64,000 nucleotides of DNA from Caprimulgus europaeus (GCA_907165065.1 OU015528.1:20660015-20724014); one strand, 5' to 3'. Counted from the first letter of the stretch, positions 50,390-63,028 are shown. Notes: generated by a model from the letters alone, not told the origin. Numbers and translations are program-made.

Positions 50390-50750
50390 GCTTGAGGGAG
50401 ACCTAGCAGCAGCCTTCTCCAATAATGCTGAAAATTATGAAGAAGACAAAGCCAGGCACATCCCAGGAGCACATGGTGGGAATATGAGAAGCAAAAGGCA
50501 TAAAAAAAAGAACAGAGAAGATTATGACTGAGTGTGGGGAGAAACATTTCCCCTGTGGCAATGGCCAAGTAGTGGAACATGTTGCCCCAGAAAGTTGTGC
50601 ATCCTCTGTTCTTTGAGGCTATGAAAACCAGACTAGATAAAACCCTGAACACTCTGGTCTGAATTCAGAGCAGAGCTTGCTTTGTTAAGGATGCTGCCCT
50701 AGAGACCTCCTGAGATCCATTCCAATCAGGGTTATCCTGCAATCCTATAC
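50390..50750 (+). mobile_element. Degenerate CR1 LINE 3' fragment
   Basis: The plus strand contains GGTGGCTTGAGGGAGACCTA and GCAGCAGCCTTCTCCAATAA, matching the GDLIAAFQYL-type stretch of CR1 ORF2. This is followed by AGTGGAACATGTTGCCCCAG, GAAAACCAGACTAGATAAA, TAGAGACCTCCTGAGATCC and a worn tail near ATCCTGCAATCCTATA. All are in CR1 order. The 85-codon frame at 50274-50531 partly overlaps it and is not a host gene. Clearly diverged and inert. Confidence 0.85.
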
Positions 50751-52570
50751 GTAACCAATGAAAAAGGTGTTGCTCATTCAGAAGATTCCTTAGACCATAG
50801 CATGTTATATTTTTTGTCTGTCTTACCTCATAAACTAAAAGTTTAATGAAAATAAAATAAAAATGGCTTTTCACAGACCTTCCTGCAAACACGATGAATA
50901 AGGAATTCCGTGTCCAGCCTCATTTGTATTAATGTAAAGGGAGAGATCCTGGCTGCCTAAGATTTGTGTTCTGTGAATCACCAAATACAACTCTTGACAA
51001 ATTAGATTTCTATCTGATTCCTCTCCATGAGCAGTGATTGCTACTGAGACTAAAGAAACATTCTGACATTGGGTGATGTAAAATATCCATGAATCAGATA
51101 CAGCTGTAACTGAAGCATACTCAGGATGACTTTGTTACTATTAGTCTATGGCACAGACAAATTTTAATAGGTAAAAAATTAGCAAGAAGTCATACCTCAG
51201 TTAAGTGATTCACTATCACTCTAGAGTTGTATTACTGTAAACATACATGAATATCATACACATAATAAAAGAGAAGTAATTATCTAAATTGCATCTTATT
51301 TTTAAAAAAATCTAATTTCCCTGCTTATTGTACATTTTTCTTTAAATTGGATATGAAAGATTAGACAGATGAACTTCAATTGCAAAGAATAAATTAATTC
51401 TATTGTATTTTTTAAATCAACTTTATTGAGAAGTAAAATTAAGGTCGTTAGAAAACAGCTAAGAGAGTAATACAATGTGCCTATAAGGAAAAGTATATCA
51501 ACAAAGAAAACAAAGTAGTTCTCAAATAATTTCAAATCTATAAAATACACGTTAACAGATTTTTTCTAGTAATCCAGTTCTGGCTATGAAGATTTTAGCC
51601 ATACAGAGCATTAAGTGTTTCAAAATTCAAAAGCAGGGGGTAGGGCACAGGGTGCGAGTCAATCCTATAAATTCCAAACAAAACATATAGATACTTACAG
51701 ACGTTATACCTTGTAGATTTCACGAGTCAACTGCATTATCTTGCTTTTGTGTTATTTTAATGGATTAAATAAATTTACCTTCAGTGATATCCACATAAGA
51801 TTATTTATATACTATTTTTTAAAAAAAGTTCAGTGTTATAGACTGACATATTCTTCCAATTCAAATATTATATCTGAAGCATAAAATATTAATTTCAAAA
51901 ACATAATGAACTCCTCCAAGCTTATATTTCAACTGAAAGCCAGTGACCTCAAGACACACATCTTCATTCTTGCACCAGCTTCTATCTTTGACTACAAAAA
52001 CCCCATATCTCAGAATAGTAAGAGTTTTGAACTCCAGCTTCATTGACTATGGCAAGATTGAACCATATTTTACCCTAAAAGATCTGATGAAATTTCCAAT
52101 ACCTTTCTGTCTTTTTCTGCATGTATTTTTCTTATTAGTAATTGCATCGTCCCAAAATAATTGACTTCATGATCTAAATGATCTCATGGAGCTAATGACA
52201 TATTTTACAGCTAAGTATAACAAAGTTATAGTTAACTTATCTTTCTATTTTGCTATAAGTCAGTGTTACCATTCATGGAAAGCAGTAGAATGGGACATCA
52301 ATTTTATTCAAATGAATGCAAAGTCACCTCTTTAATATTTAAAAAAATCATCAGAACTGTATGATCCAATAAACATCACCAGGACCAAAAATCTCCAACT
52401 CTTTCTGCAGCTATTATTAACAGTTTTCTTCCATTAGAAAAATCACTTTTTATTTGTATACATTATAGCTAAAGTTGCCAAACATTTAGAAATCTACCTG
52501 GTCTGTGAAAACTTTCAGGAATTCTTTATATATATACCCGTTTAATATGTTTTAAAATGCATTTAGAAGG

Positions 52571-52590
52571 AAAAACAAAACAAAACAAAA
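52571..52590. repeat. (AAAAC)n simple repeat
   Basis: A short run of about four AAAAC units in AT-rich sequence. Confidence 0.8.
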
Positions 52591-52678
52591 CATCTTGGAA
52601 GCCTCCTCCCTCCTGTTCTGAAAATTTGGGCCTGACTTTTTAGAAAATTTTCAAGGGTGTTGAAAATAGACATCTGAA

Positions 52679-53125
52679 AATCATAGAATCATAGAATCAT
52701 AGAATCATAGAATCATAGAATCATAGAATGGTTTTGGCTGGAAGGGACCTTAAAGATCTAGTTCCAACCCCCCTGCCATCAGCAGGGACACCTTCCACTA
52801 GACCAGGTTGCTCAAAGCCTCATCCAGCCTGACGTTAAAAAATTCCATGGAGGGGGTACCCACAACTTCCTTGGGCAACCTGTTCCAGTGTCTCACCACC
52901 CTCACAGTGAAGAATTTATTCATAATATCTAATCCAGACCTACCCTCTTTCAGCTTAAAGCCATTTCCCCTTGTCCTGTCATTAACTGCCCTTATGAAAA
53001 ATCCTTCCCCAGCTTTTTTGTAGGCCCCATTCAGGTACTGGAAGGCCGCTATAAGATCTCCCCAGACCCATCTCTTCTCCAGGCTGAACAGCCCCAACTC
53101 TTTCAGCCTGTCCTAGTAGGAGAGA
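52679..53125 (-). mobile_element. CR1 LINE 3' fragment with expanded terminal repeat
   Basis: On the minus strand this is the last ~450 bp of a CR1 element. A 99-codon frame (53097-52798) reads [22 protein letters not shown], then RAVNDRTRGNGFKLKEGRSG and RHWNRLPKEVVGTPSMEFF, the C-terminal end of ORF2 and beyond. Its 3' tail on the plus strand is six AATCATAG units (52679-52726), more than the two to four usual for the family. The 5' side is truncated. The clean tail and open frame make it one of the younger CR1 pieces here. Confidence 0.95.
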
Positions 53126-56100
53126 TAACCGGTCATGCAACAATTACCATCACTATAATCACAAAGTGATATATCTGTGTCTGTGCATTTTAACTAGTAA
53201 ATAGGGAAATAAATATGTCATACTGTCAGCACTTGACTGTGACTAAACCAAGATCTGAACTGAAATATGGTTTCAAGTTGACTACAAAACTGTATTACTA
53301 AATCCTCTGGTCAGCTGAAGCCAGAATGGGTAAACATGTTGAAGAATGCCTGTGACTTCTTGACTGGACTTTTACAAAAAACAGTGTTAACTTCTCTATA
53401 TTTTAACCATTGTGAAAAAAAGACGGTGCAGTTTTGTGCTCTCTTCAAACTTAGTCACTTCGCAAGGAAATTCGTGTTCAATGACAACTTCAAGCTGAAG
53501 GGATGTAAGTCTACATTCCACACCGGCATATAAAAAAGAATTGTCAGTCTATGATGAAGAACTAGAAAGGCAGGCTCCTTTTGTAGCACAGAGGTACTCA
53601 GCTGAGAGGGCATCTGCTAGACTCAGATCTCTGCTTCCTTTAAAATGAAATTTTGAAAGCATCCAGGAAGAAAGGAAAAAATGTCCATGTTCCTCATTTC
53701 AGTTTAGTGCGAAAGACACTGACCTGCAGAATCATGATCAAGTTTGCATCATCTGCATCTAAACTAATACACTGCATTTATTTTAACCTCATAGTTTTGT
53801 TTTGAAAGAAAAGTGAAGCAGTGCTCCCCATTTCCCATTACTTCTCATCTTCTTTGAAATGTGGAAGGCAGCTTGAATCTTCACATGACTGAAAATTGAG
53901 TTCTCCTGTTTTCTGCTAGGCTATTTCATAGGGTATAAACAGCTAAATCACTACCATCTAATTTTAAAAGATTGCAGTAATAATTTAGGAATGGGTTTGA
54001 ATCTCAACTAGATGGAGGCACTTGTCTCCAGACCTGTCTTAAGTATCAGTTCTCATTGGGCATAATGGTTCCAGTTACACACTCTGTGCCCTGTCTTCGG
54101 GCTTTTCAGGTCATTGCTCCGAGGAGCCTAATTGTCCCAATAAAAGAAGACATACAACTCAGGTGACAAATGCAACTCTAGTTTCCATTCCTGAACTTAG
54201 AGATTTATCTATTTTAGGTCCTAAAGCATTTCTTGAAGATTTTTAAGAGATTGGAGAAATTAAAATAAAATCCAAGATGTGAGTAAATATTTTTAATCGC
54301 TGAAACAGTTTGGAAGTGGACCACTCAGAGGTTCTGGGAACAACATATAATGATGGGCTTCTACAAATACAGGATTCATCCTCTTCTCTTTTTTGGATAG
54401 TAGTCAACAGGCCATTCATTACACCATATACAAATTCCGTTTACTAAGTCATGTTCCACTTATGAAAAGAATGGGCCATTTATAAATGGATTATTTTGTT
54501 GAATAACATCTCATTCTAACAACTTTGAGGGCCACATAAGATAAAAGAATATAGGTTTGGGGGTTTTTTAAGACAGTCTTCATTAAAGTTACATGGATGC
54601 ACTTTAAAGCATTCCTTTGATCCCTGTGTATCATTTAGTAACATTTACAGCTATGTAAGGGGGAAAATGTAAAAGCTATCATGAATCATTAGGAAAAGCA
54701 TAAGAGATTTATATATGTATGTGTGAAAAAAAAACCAAAACAAAACATGCATTGCTGTGGAATATATAGCCAGATTGTTATTGAAGAGACATTTCAGTAA
54801 GCAATTGTTCAGACATATAAATCTCAAAAATCAGAACATCTTATGGTTGAATTGCCACTAGCAATGTCAATACATTTAAAAATGATTTAAAAGCTCAAGT
54901 GGACAAAGATGAAGAAGTTATTCTTGTCTTAAGAAGCCATGATTTTCTGCTGGTATCAGTATAATCATAAAATGCCATGATACGTCGCAATTTTCAATCA
55001 GACAGTAAAGGTAGCATGTCATTCTTCCGTAAAATTCTTATCCTAGTCTCTCACTAGCACAGCTGAAATGCAGCAATTAGTTCTGTACCCCTTCCTGTCT
55101 CAAAAAGGATCATGAAAAAGCAAACAACTGTGTATGATAGTCTACAAATGTTAAAAAGACAGATCTAGCAAGGAGGGAAAGGAATTACCTGGAATAATAA
55201 GAGGAAAGTTGATTACAAATTATAGAATGAAATTGAGAAAGATTAAGTCTCATTTGGAATATTTTTTTTTCTTCTTCTTAAAAGAAGCAATAGAAAGTTC
55301 ATCAGCTGCACTGGGAAGCAGGCAGCATGTAAAAATAGTAAATGTCTAATAGGAGACTACCAAAAGACCTGACAGACTTACACTGTCACTTTCATCTCTG
55401 TATTTTTTGTAATATTGTTTCACATAAGACAGCAAAACTTTCTCTAAGGCCTTAATCACTGGAAATTGCCTTTTAAACAAATGTTTTGTAAAAAATCCTC
55501 TCTGTAATGTGTCTTTAATGTGTCCAAATCTACTGCTTCCCTTCTCTAAAAGGGTGAAACTATAGCTTGGAATCTGATATTTAGGTCTTGATTTTACACT
55601 TTTAGTTGTATTCAGAGCTGAAATGTTGCAGATATTTCATTGTGTGCCACATATTAATGGCTAAAATAAACGAGCCATGTTAAGACTGTAGTGTAAGTTT
55701 AACTTAATAAAAAGTATTCTCAGTTTGAATTGTCCTGGATTATAACTTATTTGAGAGTTTGTTTACACTAATATAATAAAATAATGTCTTATTCCAAACT
55801 ATTCACTTTCTTAATCACTGAAGCTTTTAGTGTGGAATGAAAGTCTAGGCATCTTGGCACTCAATGTCACCAAGTGAAACATTAAATGGACATAGAGAAA
55901 ACAGGTTATACAGAGGGGAAAGGGTATCACAACTCTGTGTGCTACATACAAGCAGATGTTGGGAGCACTGATATTACACTGATTAAACCTGTGGAGGAAC
56001 AATAACTGCTAAAGCTCCTGCTTTCTTCTTCTGTCATCCCAGGTCTGAAGAACAAGGCCAGAGGCTTAACTAAACTGCAGCACAATACTTCCGCTGGCTG

Positions 56101-56209
56101 AATAGCAGCCCTGCTGAAAGTAAAAGTACCTTGAATACAAGACGTAACAAACTTCTCTTACAACTAACGCAAGTTGCATTCTAAATACATTAGAAGTGTG
56201 ACCAGAAAA
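53126..56209. other. Non-coding stretch, nothing recognised
   Basis: AT-rich sequence with only short chance open frames. No terminal repeats, RNA genes or exons were seen. Confidence 0.5.
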
Positions 56210-56790
56210 GCAAGGGAAGTTATTATTCCTTTCTACCTGATGCTAGTGAGGCTGCTATGGGAATAATTCATGTTGTCTCCAGTTCAAGAGAGATGTGGAG
56301 AAAATAAAGGTCTAGCAGAGGGCTATCAAGAGGATACAGAGCCCATCTCCTGTAACAAGAAGCTGTGGGAGCTAAGGGTTTTTTTATCCAGGTGAACAGA
56401 AAGGTAAAAGTAGCCTAATAATTCTCTACAGTTGCTTGAAAGGGAGTTACACAGATAGAGGAAGTAAACCTCTGTTGTGTTAGACAAATAAGTTCAATAA
56501 CTGCAAAACCAGACATGGGATATCAAGATCAACATTCCGGGAAAAAATGTCAATTAAGATTAACATTAGGGAAAAAAATGTCAGTGGCACAAAGGACTGC
56601 AAATGTTCAGCACTGGAATCAAATATTCAGAGAAGTTATGGAAATTCCAGCCCTGCAAATATTCATGACTTGGATAGACAAAGTCATGACTGACATGACC
56701 TACTGCTGACAAAAATCCTGATTTTAGCAGGAGCTTCAACCAAATGACTTCTGAAAGTACCTTACAGGCAATATTTGTGTTGTTGTAGGA
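56210..56790 (+). mobile_element. Degenerate CR1 LINE 3' fragment
   Basis: On the plus strand, CTAGCAGAGGGCTATCAAGA, then AAGCTGTGGGAGCTAAGGG, then TGTTCAGCACTGGAATCAAA and ATTCAGAGAAGTTATGGAAA follow CR1 order (the last two correspond to the block that encodes HWN..PREVV). No tail is preserved and internal spacing differs from the consensus, including a small internal repeat around GGGAAAAAATGTCA near 56540-56582. Inert and old. Confidence 0.7.
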
Positions 56791-57847
56791 CCCTCTTGTC
56801 ATAGTCTTCCAAGCTATTGATATTCAAGCATTTTTTGGCCAAATTCCACTTTTATATAGGTGAGCAATAGCTCACCTTTCTGTAATACATTTCCATAGTT
56901 AATTTTCTCTGCCAGTGTCAAGCTGGTTTTTACTTGAATTTGTCTCTCATATTTCCAGAGAACTTTTCCTTTGGCTTGGCTTGTAACACCTCCAAAACTC
57001 CTTCCATTTTATTTTCATAGTTCATTTTGGTTTTGCATTGTTCAATAATAATTCAGAAACAAAGAGTTTAATTCAGCTGTCCTGACATCAAAGATCTATG
57101 CTTCACACATTTACAGAATTTAAGTAGAGAACTAGGAACATCTAGAATAAAATTATTGCATCTACTTTAAATTACTATGTTAAGACAAAATGAAGCATGC
57201 CTAGAAATGTCAGTTTCTCTCCAATGACTGAACAAAAAGCTCCAGAAAACTAGTTCAGATGTAGATGCAGGAATGGCAAGCAGTTTATGAGCTTTCCTTG
57301 AGATCATAGAATATAATGAACTTCTGTGTAAATAGCTAATATTGACCAAACAGTTCACACTAGATCCTCCTAAAGCTAAAATTTCCTACCTCAACAGAGC
57401 AGACATTATATTGTGTTAAACCTCTGTTAAATGACTGTTTTAAACTGCTGAGACATCATGCTATGAGCAATATTGGCATAAGTCAAGATGACATAATACT
57501 TATCAAACCTTAAGCTGTAGAAATTAACTGCTTTTTAATCAGATTGTGTTCCTTAAGGAAATATTTTGTAGGTAGTAATTAAAATTGAGGGATAAACAAT
57601 GTTAGCACAGCTGACCATGGCAAGAAAAGAGATATATAGGCTCTGCTATCATGAAATGTAGGATCATGAAGCACAGGATACTGGCACATTTTCCCTTGTC
57701 CTGTGATATGCATATTATGAGTAATTCATTATTTAATAATATTACATCCATGCATGTGCAATTTTCCTTCCCAATCCAAAAAGTAAGGATTTTTTTTTTC
57801 CAAGGATACCTGAAAGAACAATTGATATGTGAATGATGACTGCTAAG

Positions 57848-59032
57848 AGCTAGTTGCTCAGGACTGTGTCCAGATGGTCTTTGAATATCTCCAAGGATGG
57901 AGACTCGACAACCTTCCCGGGCAACATGTGCCAGTGCTTGGTCACTCTCCCTGATGCGCAGGGAGAACCATCTGTGTCTCAGTTTGTGCCCAATGCCTCT
58001 TGTCTTGTCACTGAAAAGAGCTTGAGTCCAGTTTTTTTACACTCTCCCTTCAGATATTCATACACATTTATGAGATCCCCCCTGAGACTCCTTTTTTCCA
58101 GACTGAAAATTCCCAGCTCTCTCAACCTTTCCTTATATGAGAGATGTTCCAGTCCCTTCATCATCTTAGTAGCTCTCTGCTGAACTCTTTACAGTAGCTC
58201 CACATCCCTCATGTACTGAGGAGCCCAGAACTGGACACATTACTGCAGGTGCAGCCTCACTAGTGTTGAATAGAAGGGAAGGATCACCTCCCTTGACCTG
58301 CTGAAAATACTTTCTCTAATGCAGCCCAAGATACCATTAGCCTCCTTTGCAGCAAGGGCACATTGCTTGCTTATCTTCAACTTGTTGTCCACCAGGACTC
58401 CTAGGTCCTTTTCTGCAAAGCTGCTGTCCTGGACAGTCAGGTCCCAGCATATACTGGTGTATGGAGCTATTCTTACTCGTGTGCTGGACTTTGTACTTCC
58501 CATTGTTAAACTTCATGAGGTACTTGTCAGCCCATTTCTCCAGCCTGTTGAGGTCCCTCTGGATGGCAGCACAACACTCGTCTGTATCAGCCACTCCTCT
58601 TCGTTTTGTGTAATCAGCAAACTTGCTAAGGGCACACTCTGTCTCAACATCCTGATCATTAAAAAAGGTGTTAAATAGATCAGACCCAGCACCAACTTCT
58701 GGGGTACACTGTCTTCCAACTAGACTTTGGCTGAATGTCCAGGCCCAGAGGGTGGTGATCAGTGGCATATTTTTCAATTCAGTTCATTGTCTGCTCAGTC
58801 AATACTTCATCACTTACTTACCTTATGAGTACCTTATGGATGACAGTGTCAAAAGCCTTACTGAAATCTAGATAGACACTATCCACTGCTATCCTTTTAT
58901 CTACCAAACCAGTCATTTCATCACAGAAGTTTATCAAGTATGACTTCCCCTTGGTGAATCCATGCTGATTGCTCCTGATTACTTTCTTGTCCATCATGTG
59001 CCTGGAAATGGTTTCTAGGATTAGCTACTCTC
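57848..59032 (-). mobile_element. CR1 LINE, 3' part of an interrupted copy
   Basis: This is the largest of three pieces of one minus-strand CR1 (57.85-60.69 kb). It carries the reverse transcriptase from the palm onward. One minus-strand frame (58777-58337) reads LFNTFFNDQDVETECALSKFADYTK, where FADY stands in place of the catalytic FADD, then LNRLEKWADKYLMKFNNGKYKVQH. A second frame (58164-57979) reads [24 protein letters not shown]. The extreme 3' end and its tail are missing at the left boundary. Frameshifts and stops separate the frames. It is interrupted on its 5' side by another CR1 piece. Confidence 0.93.
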
Positions 59033-59177
59033 TGGAGACATTCAAGACCCTCCTGGATGCCTTCCAGTGTGATCTCATTTAGGTGTTCCTGCTCCAGCAG
59101 GGGGTTTAGACTAGATGATCTTTTGAGGTCCCTTCCAATCCCTGATATTCTGTGATTCTGTGATTCTGTGACTCTGT
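59033..59177 (+). mobile_element. CR1 LINE 3' end nested in the opposite-strand CR1
   Basis: About 145 bp reading as a plus-strand CR1 3' end: TCTCTGGAGACATTCAAGAC, then GACTAGATGATCTTTTGAGG, then TCCCTTCCAATCCCTGATAT, and three ATTCTGTG-type terminal units. It lies inside the minus-strand CR1, whose sequence resumes at once with CACCTTCCATGGGACC. The surrounding copy would be expected to read GGATCAGCTGCTCCATCACC across this point, so the insertion site can be placed within a few bases. No duplication of the target is evident, as is usual for CR1. Confidence 0.9.
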
Positions 59178-59224
59178 CACCTTCCATGGGACCAAGGTGA
59201 GGCTTACCAGTCTGTAGTTCCCTG
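59178..59224 (-). mobile_element. CR1 LINE, middle piece of the interrupted copy
   Basis: A 47-bp sliver of the same minus-strand CR1, between the nested CR1 end and the solo LTR. On the plus strand it reads CACCTTCCATGGGACCAAGG then TGAGGCTTACCAGTCTGTAG, the normal continuation of reversed CR1 reverse-transcriptase coding sequence. Confidence 0.88.
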
Positions 59225-59965
59225 TGTTACCGAAAATCCGGAATAAGAAATTTATCAACACCAATGTAATGCAGATAAGCAGACACTTCTTTATTACGGC
59301 CGGGTGCGTGAGTGAGTTCTCTCACGATCAACGCACACCATGACCCAAAATCATACATCTTATATAGAGCTTACTCATAGGTATTCATTAAGTAGTCATA
59401 TATAAACATATTATTTCCAATAAATCATTAACATATTCTCCTCCTATTTCCAATTCTGTGCAATAACTGTTAGAATCATCTGGAAATGAGTCTGGGCTGT
59501 CGAATGGGTGGGCGATCTGTGAATCGATGGTCGCAATCTCCCCCTGCCAGAATTACTTTTTGCTTAGGGACACGGTTTCTTGGCAGACATCTATAAACCG
59601 TTACAGTAAGCTTCCCTTTCTTGGCAGCACCTACAAACCGTTACAATAGGCTTCTCTTCCCATTGTTTCCCCATTCTCATTAATCCAGATTTTGACAGTT
59701 ACATGTATTCTTCTAGTTTTCTATATAAGTATCATAAATCAGTTCACAGATCAACTTGTACTTGTTATCTAAGTTACGGTTCCTACCAAATGATTTTGAC
59801 CAATCCCTTTGGCCTTGGTACTGGGCTGTACAGGGATTTCATAGTAGCATTCTGTTGCTGTGCAAGCATACTTTTCATTAAAATATTTCTTATAATCTTA
59901 TATTATTAAAATCAAAACTATTCATAAACTATAAACTAATAATTAATTCTAACATATCAGTAACA
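59225..59965 (-). mobile_element. Solo LTR, 741 bp, inserted in CR1, 4-bp target duplication
   Basis: The plus strand begins TGTTACCGAAAATCCGG and ends CATATCAGTAACA, so the element has TGTTAC...GTAACA inverted ends. It is flanked by CCTG on both sides (59221-59224 and 59966-59969) and the CR1 sequence continues without loss across it, so the boundaries are firm. On the minus strand a TATATAAG box (59366-59359) is followed about 65 bases later by AATAAA (59295-59290) and a short U5, the normal order of an LTR. A 4-bp duplication fits class I (gamma-like) retroviruses better than ERVL (5 bp). No internal region remains. It is a solo LTR fossil of a family not related to the other LTRs here; it is younger than the CR1 it entered. 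Confidence 0.93.
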
Positions 59966-60690
59966 CCTGCATCCTCCTTCTTGCCCTTCTTGAAGACAGG
60001 TGTGACATTTCCCTGTCTCCAGTCCTTAGACACTTCTCCCAGTGACCATGATTGATCAAAGATTATCAAAAGTGGTCTCTTAATGACATCAGCCAGCTCC
60101 CTCATCACTATTGTGTGTATTGCATCACGGCCTATGGACTTATGTCTGCTTAAATGGTCCCTAAACCTCTTCCCCCAAGATATATCTTCCTTGCTCCAGC
60201 CTTGCCCCTCTGATCTCTGGGGCCTGGGATTCCTGATGGCTGGCCTTTCTAGAAAAGACAGGGGCAATTAAGGCATTCAGTATCTCAGCCTTTTCCATAT
60301 CCCATGTTCACCACAGCCTGTGCCTCACTGAGCAGTGGGCCCATATTTTCCCTCATCTTCTGTCACCTATGTACTTATAAAAGACCTTTTTGTCGCCTTT
60401 GACGTTCTTTGCCAGATTAAACTCCAGTTGGGCTTTGGCTTTCCTCACCACACTTCTACATGCTCATTGTCTCTGTATTCCTCTTACATTACTTGTCCCT
60501 GCTTCCAAATACCGTATACTTAATTTTTATGTTTGAGTTTTGCCAGGATCTCCTTGTTCATCCACACAGGCCTCTTGGCATCCTGCTTTTTGGGATGGAC
60601 CGCTCTTGAACGTGGGGGAGGTGATCCTTGAATATGAAATAGCTTTCTTCAGCCACTCTTCCCTCCAAGATTTTATCCCATAGATTACTT
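59966..60690 (-). mobile_element. CR1 LINE, 5' piece of the interrupted copy
   Basis: The CR1 resumes directly after the LTR. The minus-strand frame 60267-59929 reads IFDQSWSLGEVSKDWRQGNVTPVFKKGKKED, the start of the reverse transcriptase. Upstream in the element, the plus-strand block GCCAGATTAAACTCCAGTTG and CTTGTTCATCCACACAGGCC match the linker between endonuclease and reverse transcriptase, as in the copy at 11.8 kb. Similarity ends near 60.69 kb, the 5' truncation point of this copy. Confidence 0.92.
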
Positions 60691-60731
60691 CAGAGTTAAC
60701 TAAAACTGGACTCAATCATTAATACTTAAAC

Positions 60732-60760
60732 TAAAAAAACAAACAAACAAACAAAAAAAC
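60732..60760. repeat. (AAAC)n simple repeat
   Basis: About four AAAC units within an A-rich tract, immediately outside the 5' boundary of the interrupted CR1. Confidence 0.85.
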
Positions 60761-63006
60761 CTCAACCTGACACATAGGCATTCCCCAAGGATATAGATAT
60801 TATATATACTTTATGAATTAAATATAGAAGATATAAACTGGAAAGCTGACAAAACAGCAAATGGATCAGTTAAATAACAAATAAAATATACACCAAAAAT
60901 GCTGTCCAACCTGAGAGAAAGTGTGGCATGTAACTATGAAATTAAAAAAGGGCAGCCAAAACAGAATAATTCCAAATCCCAATTATTTTAAAGGATGTTC
61001 TCAGTATTAGGTAGGATTTTGGTTAAAAGTATCTGTACATTTTTTCCTCAAATGTTACAGGTAACTATAATAAAATTTCTTGAAAGTTGGTTAGAAAGGT
61101 GACAAAGAACTAAAGAGTTTCAGAAGTGCTTCATATTGTTCTCTGACCACCAGTAGCATCTAATTACTATGTACATATTTTTAAAGTATAATAAAATAAG
61201 CCTTGGAACAAAGTCTGCTTATATCTGTGAATGAACACAGGATTGCTTTTCACTATTGTTATTTCTTAATAAAGATTTACAGCTAACTAATTATCCATCC
61301 TTAATTATAAAATCCCTTTTTATAAAATTCCTTTCTGACACACTGTGTGCGTCAGATAGATAGCAGTGTTTGAATGTGCACTACAGTCTAATGTACATGA
61401 ATAAGTGTCTTCAGTAAAACACAGTAAATGCTTGTCCCTGTCTCACCTGATATAATGGATTGTAGAAATAAAATAAGTTCTTTAGAAAGAATTAATTAAG
61501 TGTTCCAGTAAGGAAAACCAGTGAACTCAGACATTGGTCCACATTTAGCAATTTTAAATTGTAGAATGACATCAAGAAAGCACAGGTTGCCACCTGCTGA
61601 CATTTTCTTCTGTTTCAAAGATAGCTGAAAACAAGGCAGTCCTAAACTGAGGTCAGAGTCAGCAGGAACTTGCACATATGTAGAAAGGAAAATAAAACTA
61701 ACTAAAAAGTCATGTTAATTTTGAACATTTCCTTCCTGTCATGGTCCAGATTTCAGCCTCCATTGTTCCATGCCCAGACTTTCCATTTCTGTGCTGGTGG
61801 TTTAGATACTCCCATGTAACTCAGTGTTGAATACTCTACATGCAGTTACAATACCACTGTCACTTTTTTATAGCACTTAAAGTTTTTGTGTAACAATTAA
61901 AGCTTCTCATTGACTCTTTCCTGGAAGAATTTACACAAAGCAGTATAATATCTTTTGGTTTAGGTTGACAGTAGCTAACGAAGATGCTCTGTACTCCATC
62001 ACATATATTAACAATGCAATATGGTCTGTGATAGGTTGTATTGTCTTTACATATCTGCAGAAGAAAGGAAGGTATTTCATGCAACTTTCTTTTTTCCCCC
62101 ATGCATTCATCCCCACAAGTTACCAGGCCACTTTTGAACTACAGGGCCAACATGGAGTGTTGGCTTTTCCATGACCAATTTAACTAACTGCCCAAGATTA
62201 ATATTTCTTCTAGTTCTTCACGCCTTCCTACTTCTTTATAACTCCAACTTACACCTACCTATGGTTTATATGATTAATTTTACCTACCTTCACATTTCAA
62301 ATTCTGAGAGATTAATCTAAGCTTCTAGTCATGGAAAGATACTTTTTCCATCTCAGACAGATGAATTTCTCTCTTTCCCAATTTAGGAGAAGCTGGAATT
62401 CCTAGACAACTGGAATGATCCTGGAATCAGAGGTCAGTGCACCCACTCTTCATCTATTGCTTTCTTACAATGGTAACTGCCTAAGTCATATTCTGCTGAG
62501 CAATTTCATATTTTTGTCAATGGATATTGACATAATAAATATCTGTTTACTAACTGGTGTCCTCCTTATGACATTTTTTACATTTCAGTTCATGCTTAAA
62601 ATATAAAGTACCAAGAACAGCACAAGAGAGTAAGAATTTATTATAGGGCATATAGCATTAGTTTTGGTGTTGTCATGCAGAGGAGGAGTTTTGGTGGGTC
62701 TGGGTGAGAAAAGTGTGGGGAAAAATATCAGGATTTCAGACATTACAAAAAGGAGGAAAAAAAAATAAAAAGGTTAATGGAATTATCCTATGGAACATTT
62801 CCAGCGAATAATATGTCGTATAAAGAAGTTTAAGTACAGCAGGCACTGCATACAAATGTACTTTTTATGAGAGAAAGAACCACAAAAGGAAGACAGAGAT
62901 CTAGAGTAAAACAAAACTCTGAAAGGATAACAGGGAGAAAAACTAAGGAGCAACAGAGCTAAAGCCTGACACCTTCTATTTGCTGCAAATTTAAAAGCGG
63001 ATTCTA

Positions 63007-63028
63007 AAAAAAAAAAAAAAAAAAAAAG
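63007..63028. repeat. A homopolymer, about 22 bases
   Basis: An uninterrupted A run followed by GAAGAAAT. No recognisable retroposed sequence lies directly before it, so it may be a simple slippage product or the tail of an unrecognised insertion. Confidence 0.8.

Larger units (their letters stand above)
45716..52678. other. Non-coding stretch with two degenerate CR1 pieces
   Basis: No gene recognised. Degenerate CR1 pieces at 48.66 and 50.39 kb and a 21-bp duplication at 47.74 kb are listed separately. A TAAT-rich cluster lies at 47.13-47.20 kb. Confidence 0.5.

Noticed and set aside
59033-59177. Plus-strand CR1 end as an inverted piece of the surrounding minus-strand CR1
   Set aside because: The surrounding copy already has sequence overlapping the 5' part of this piece near 57.85-57.91 kb, so it is better explained as a separate insertion than as an inversion.
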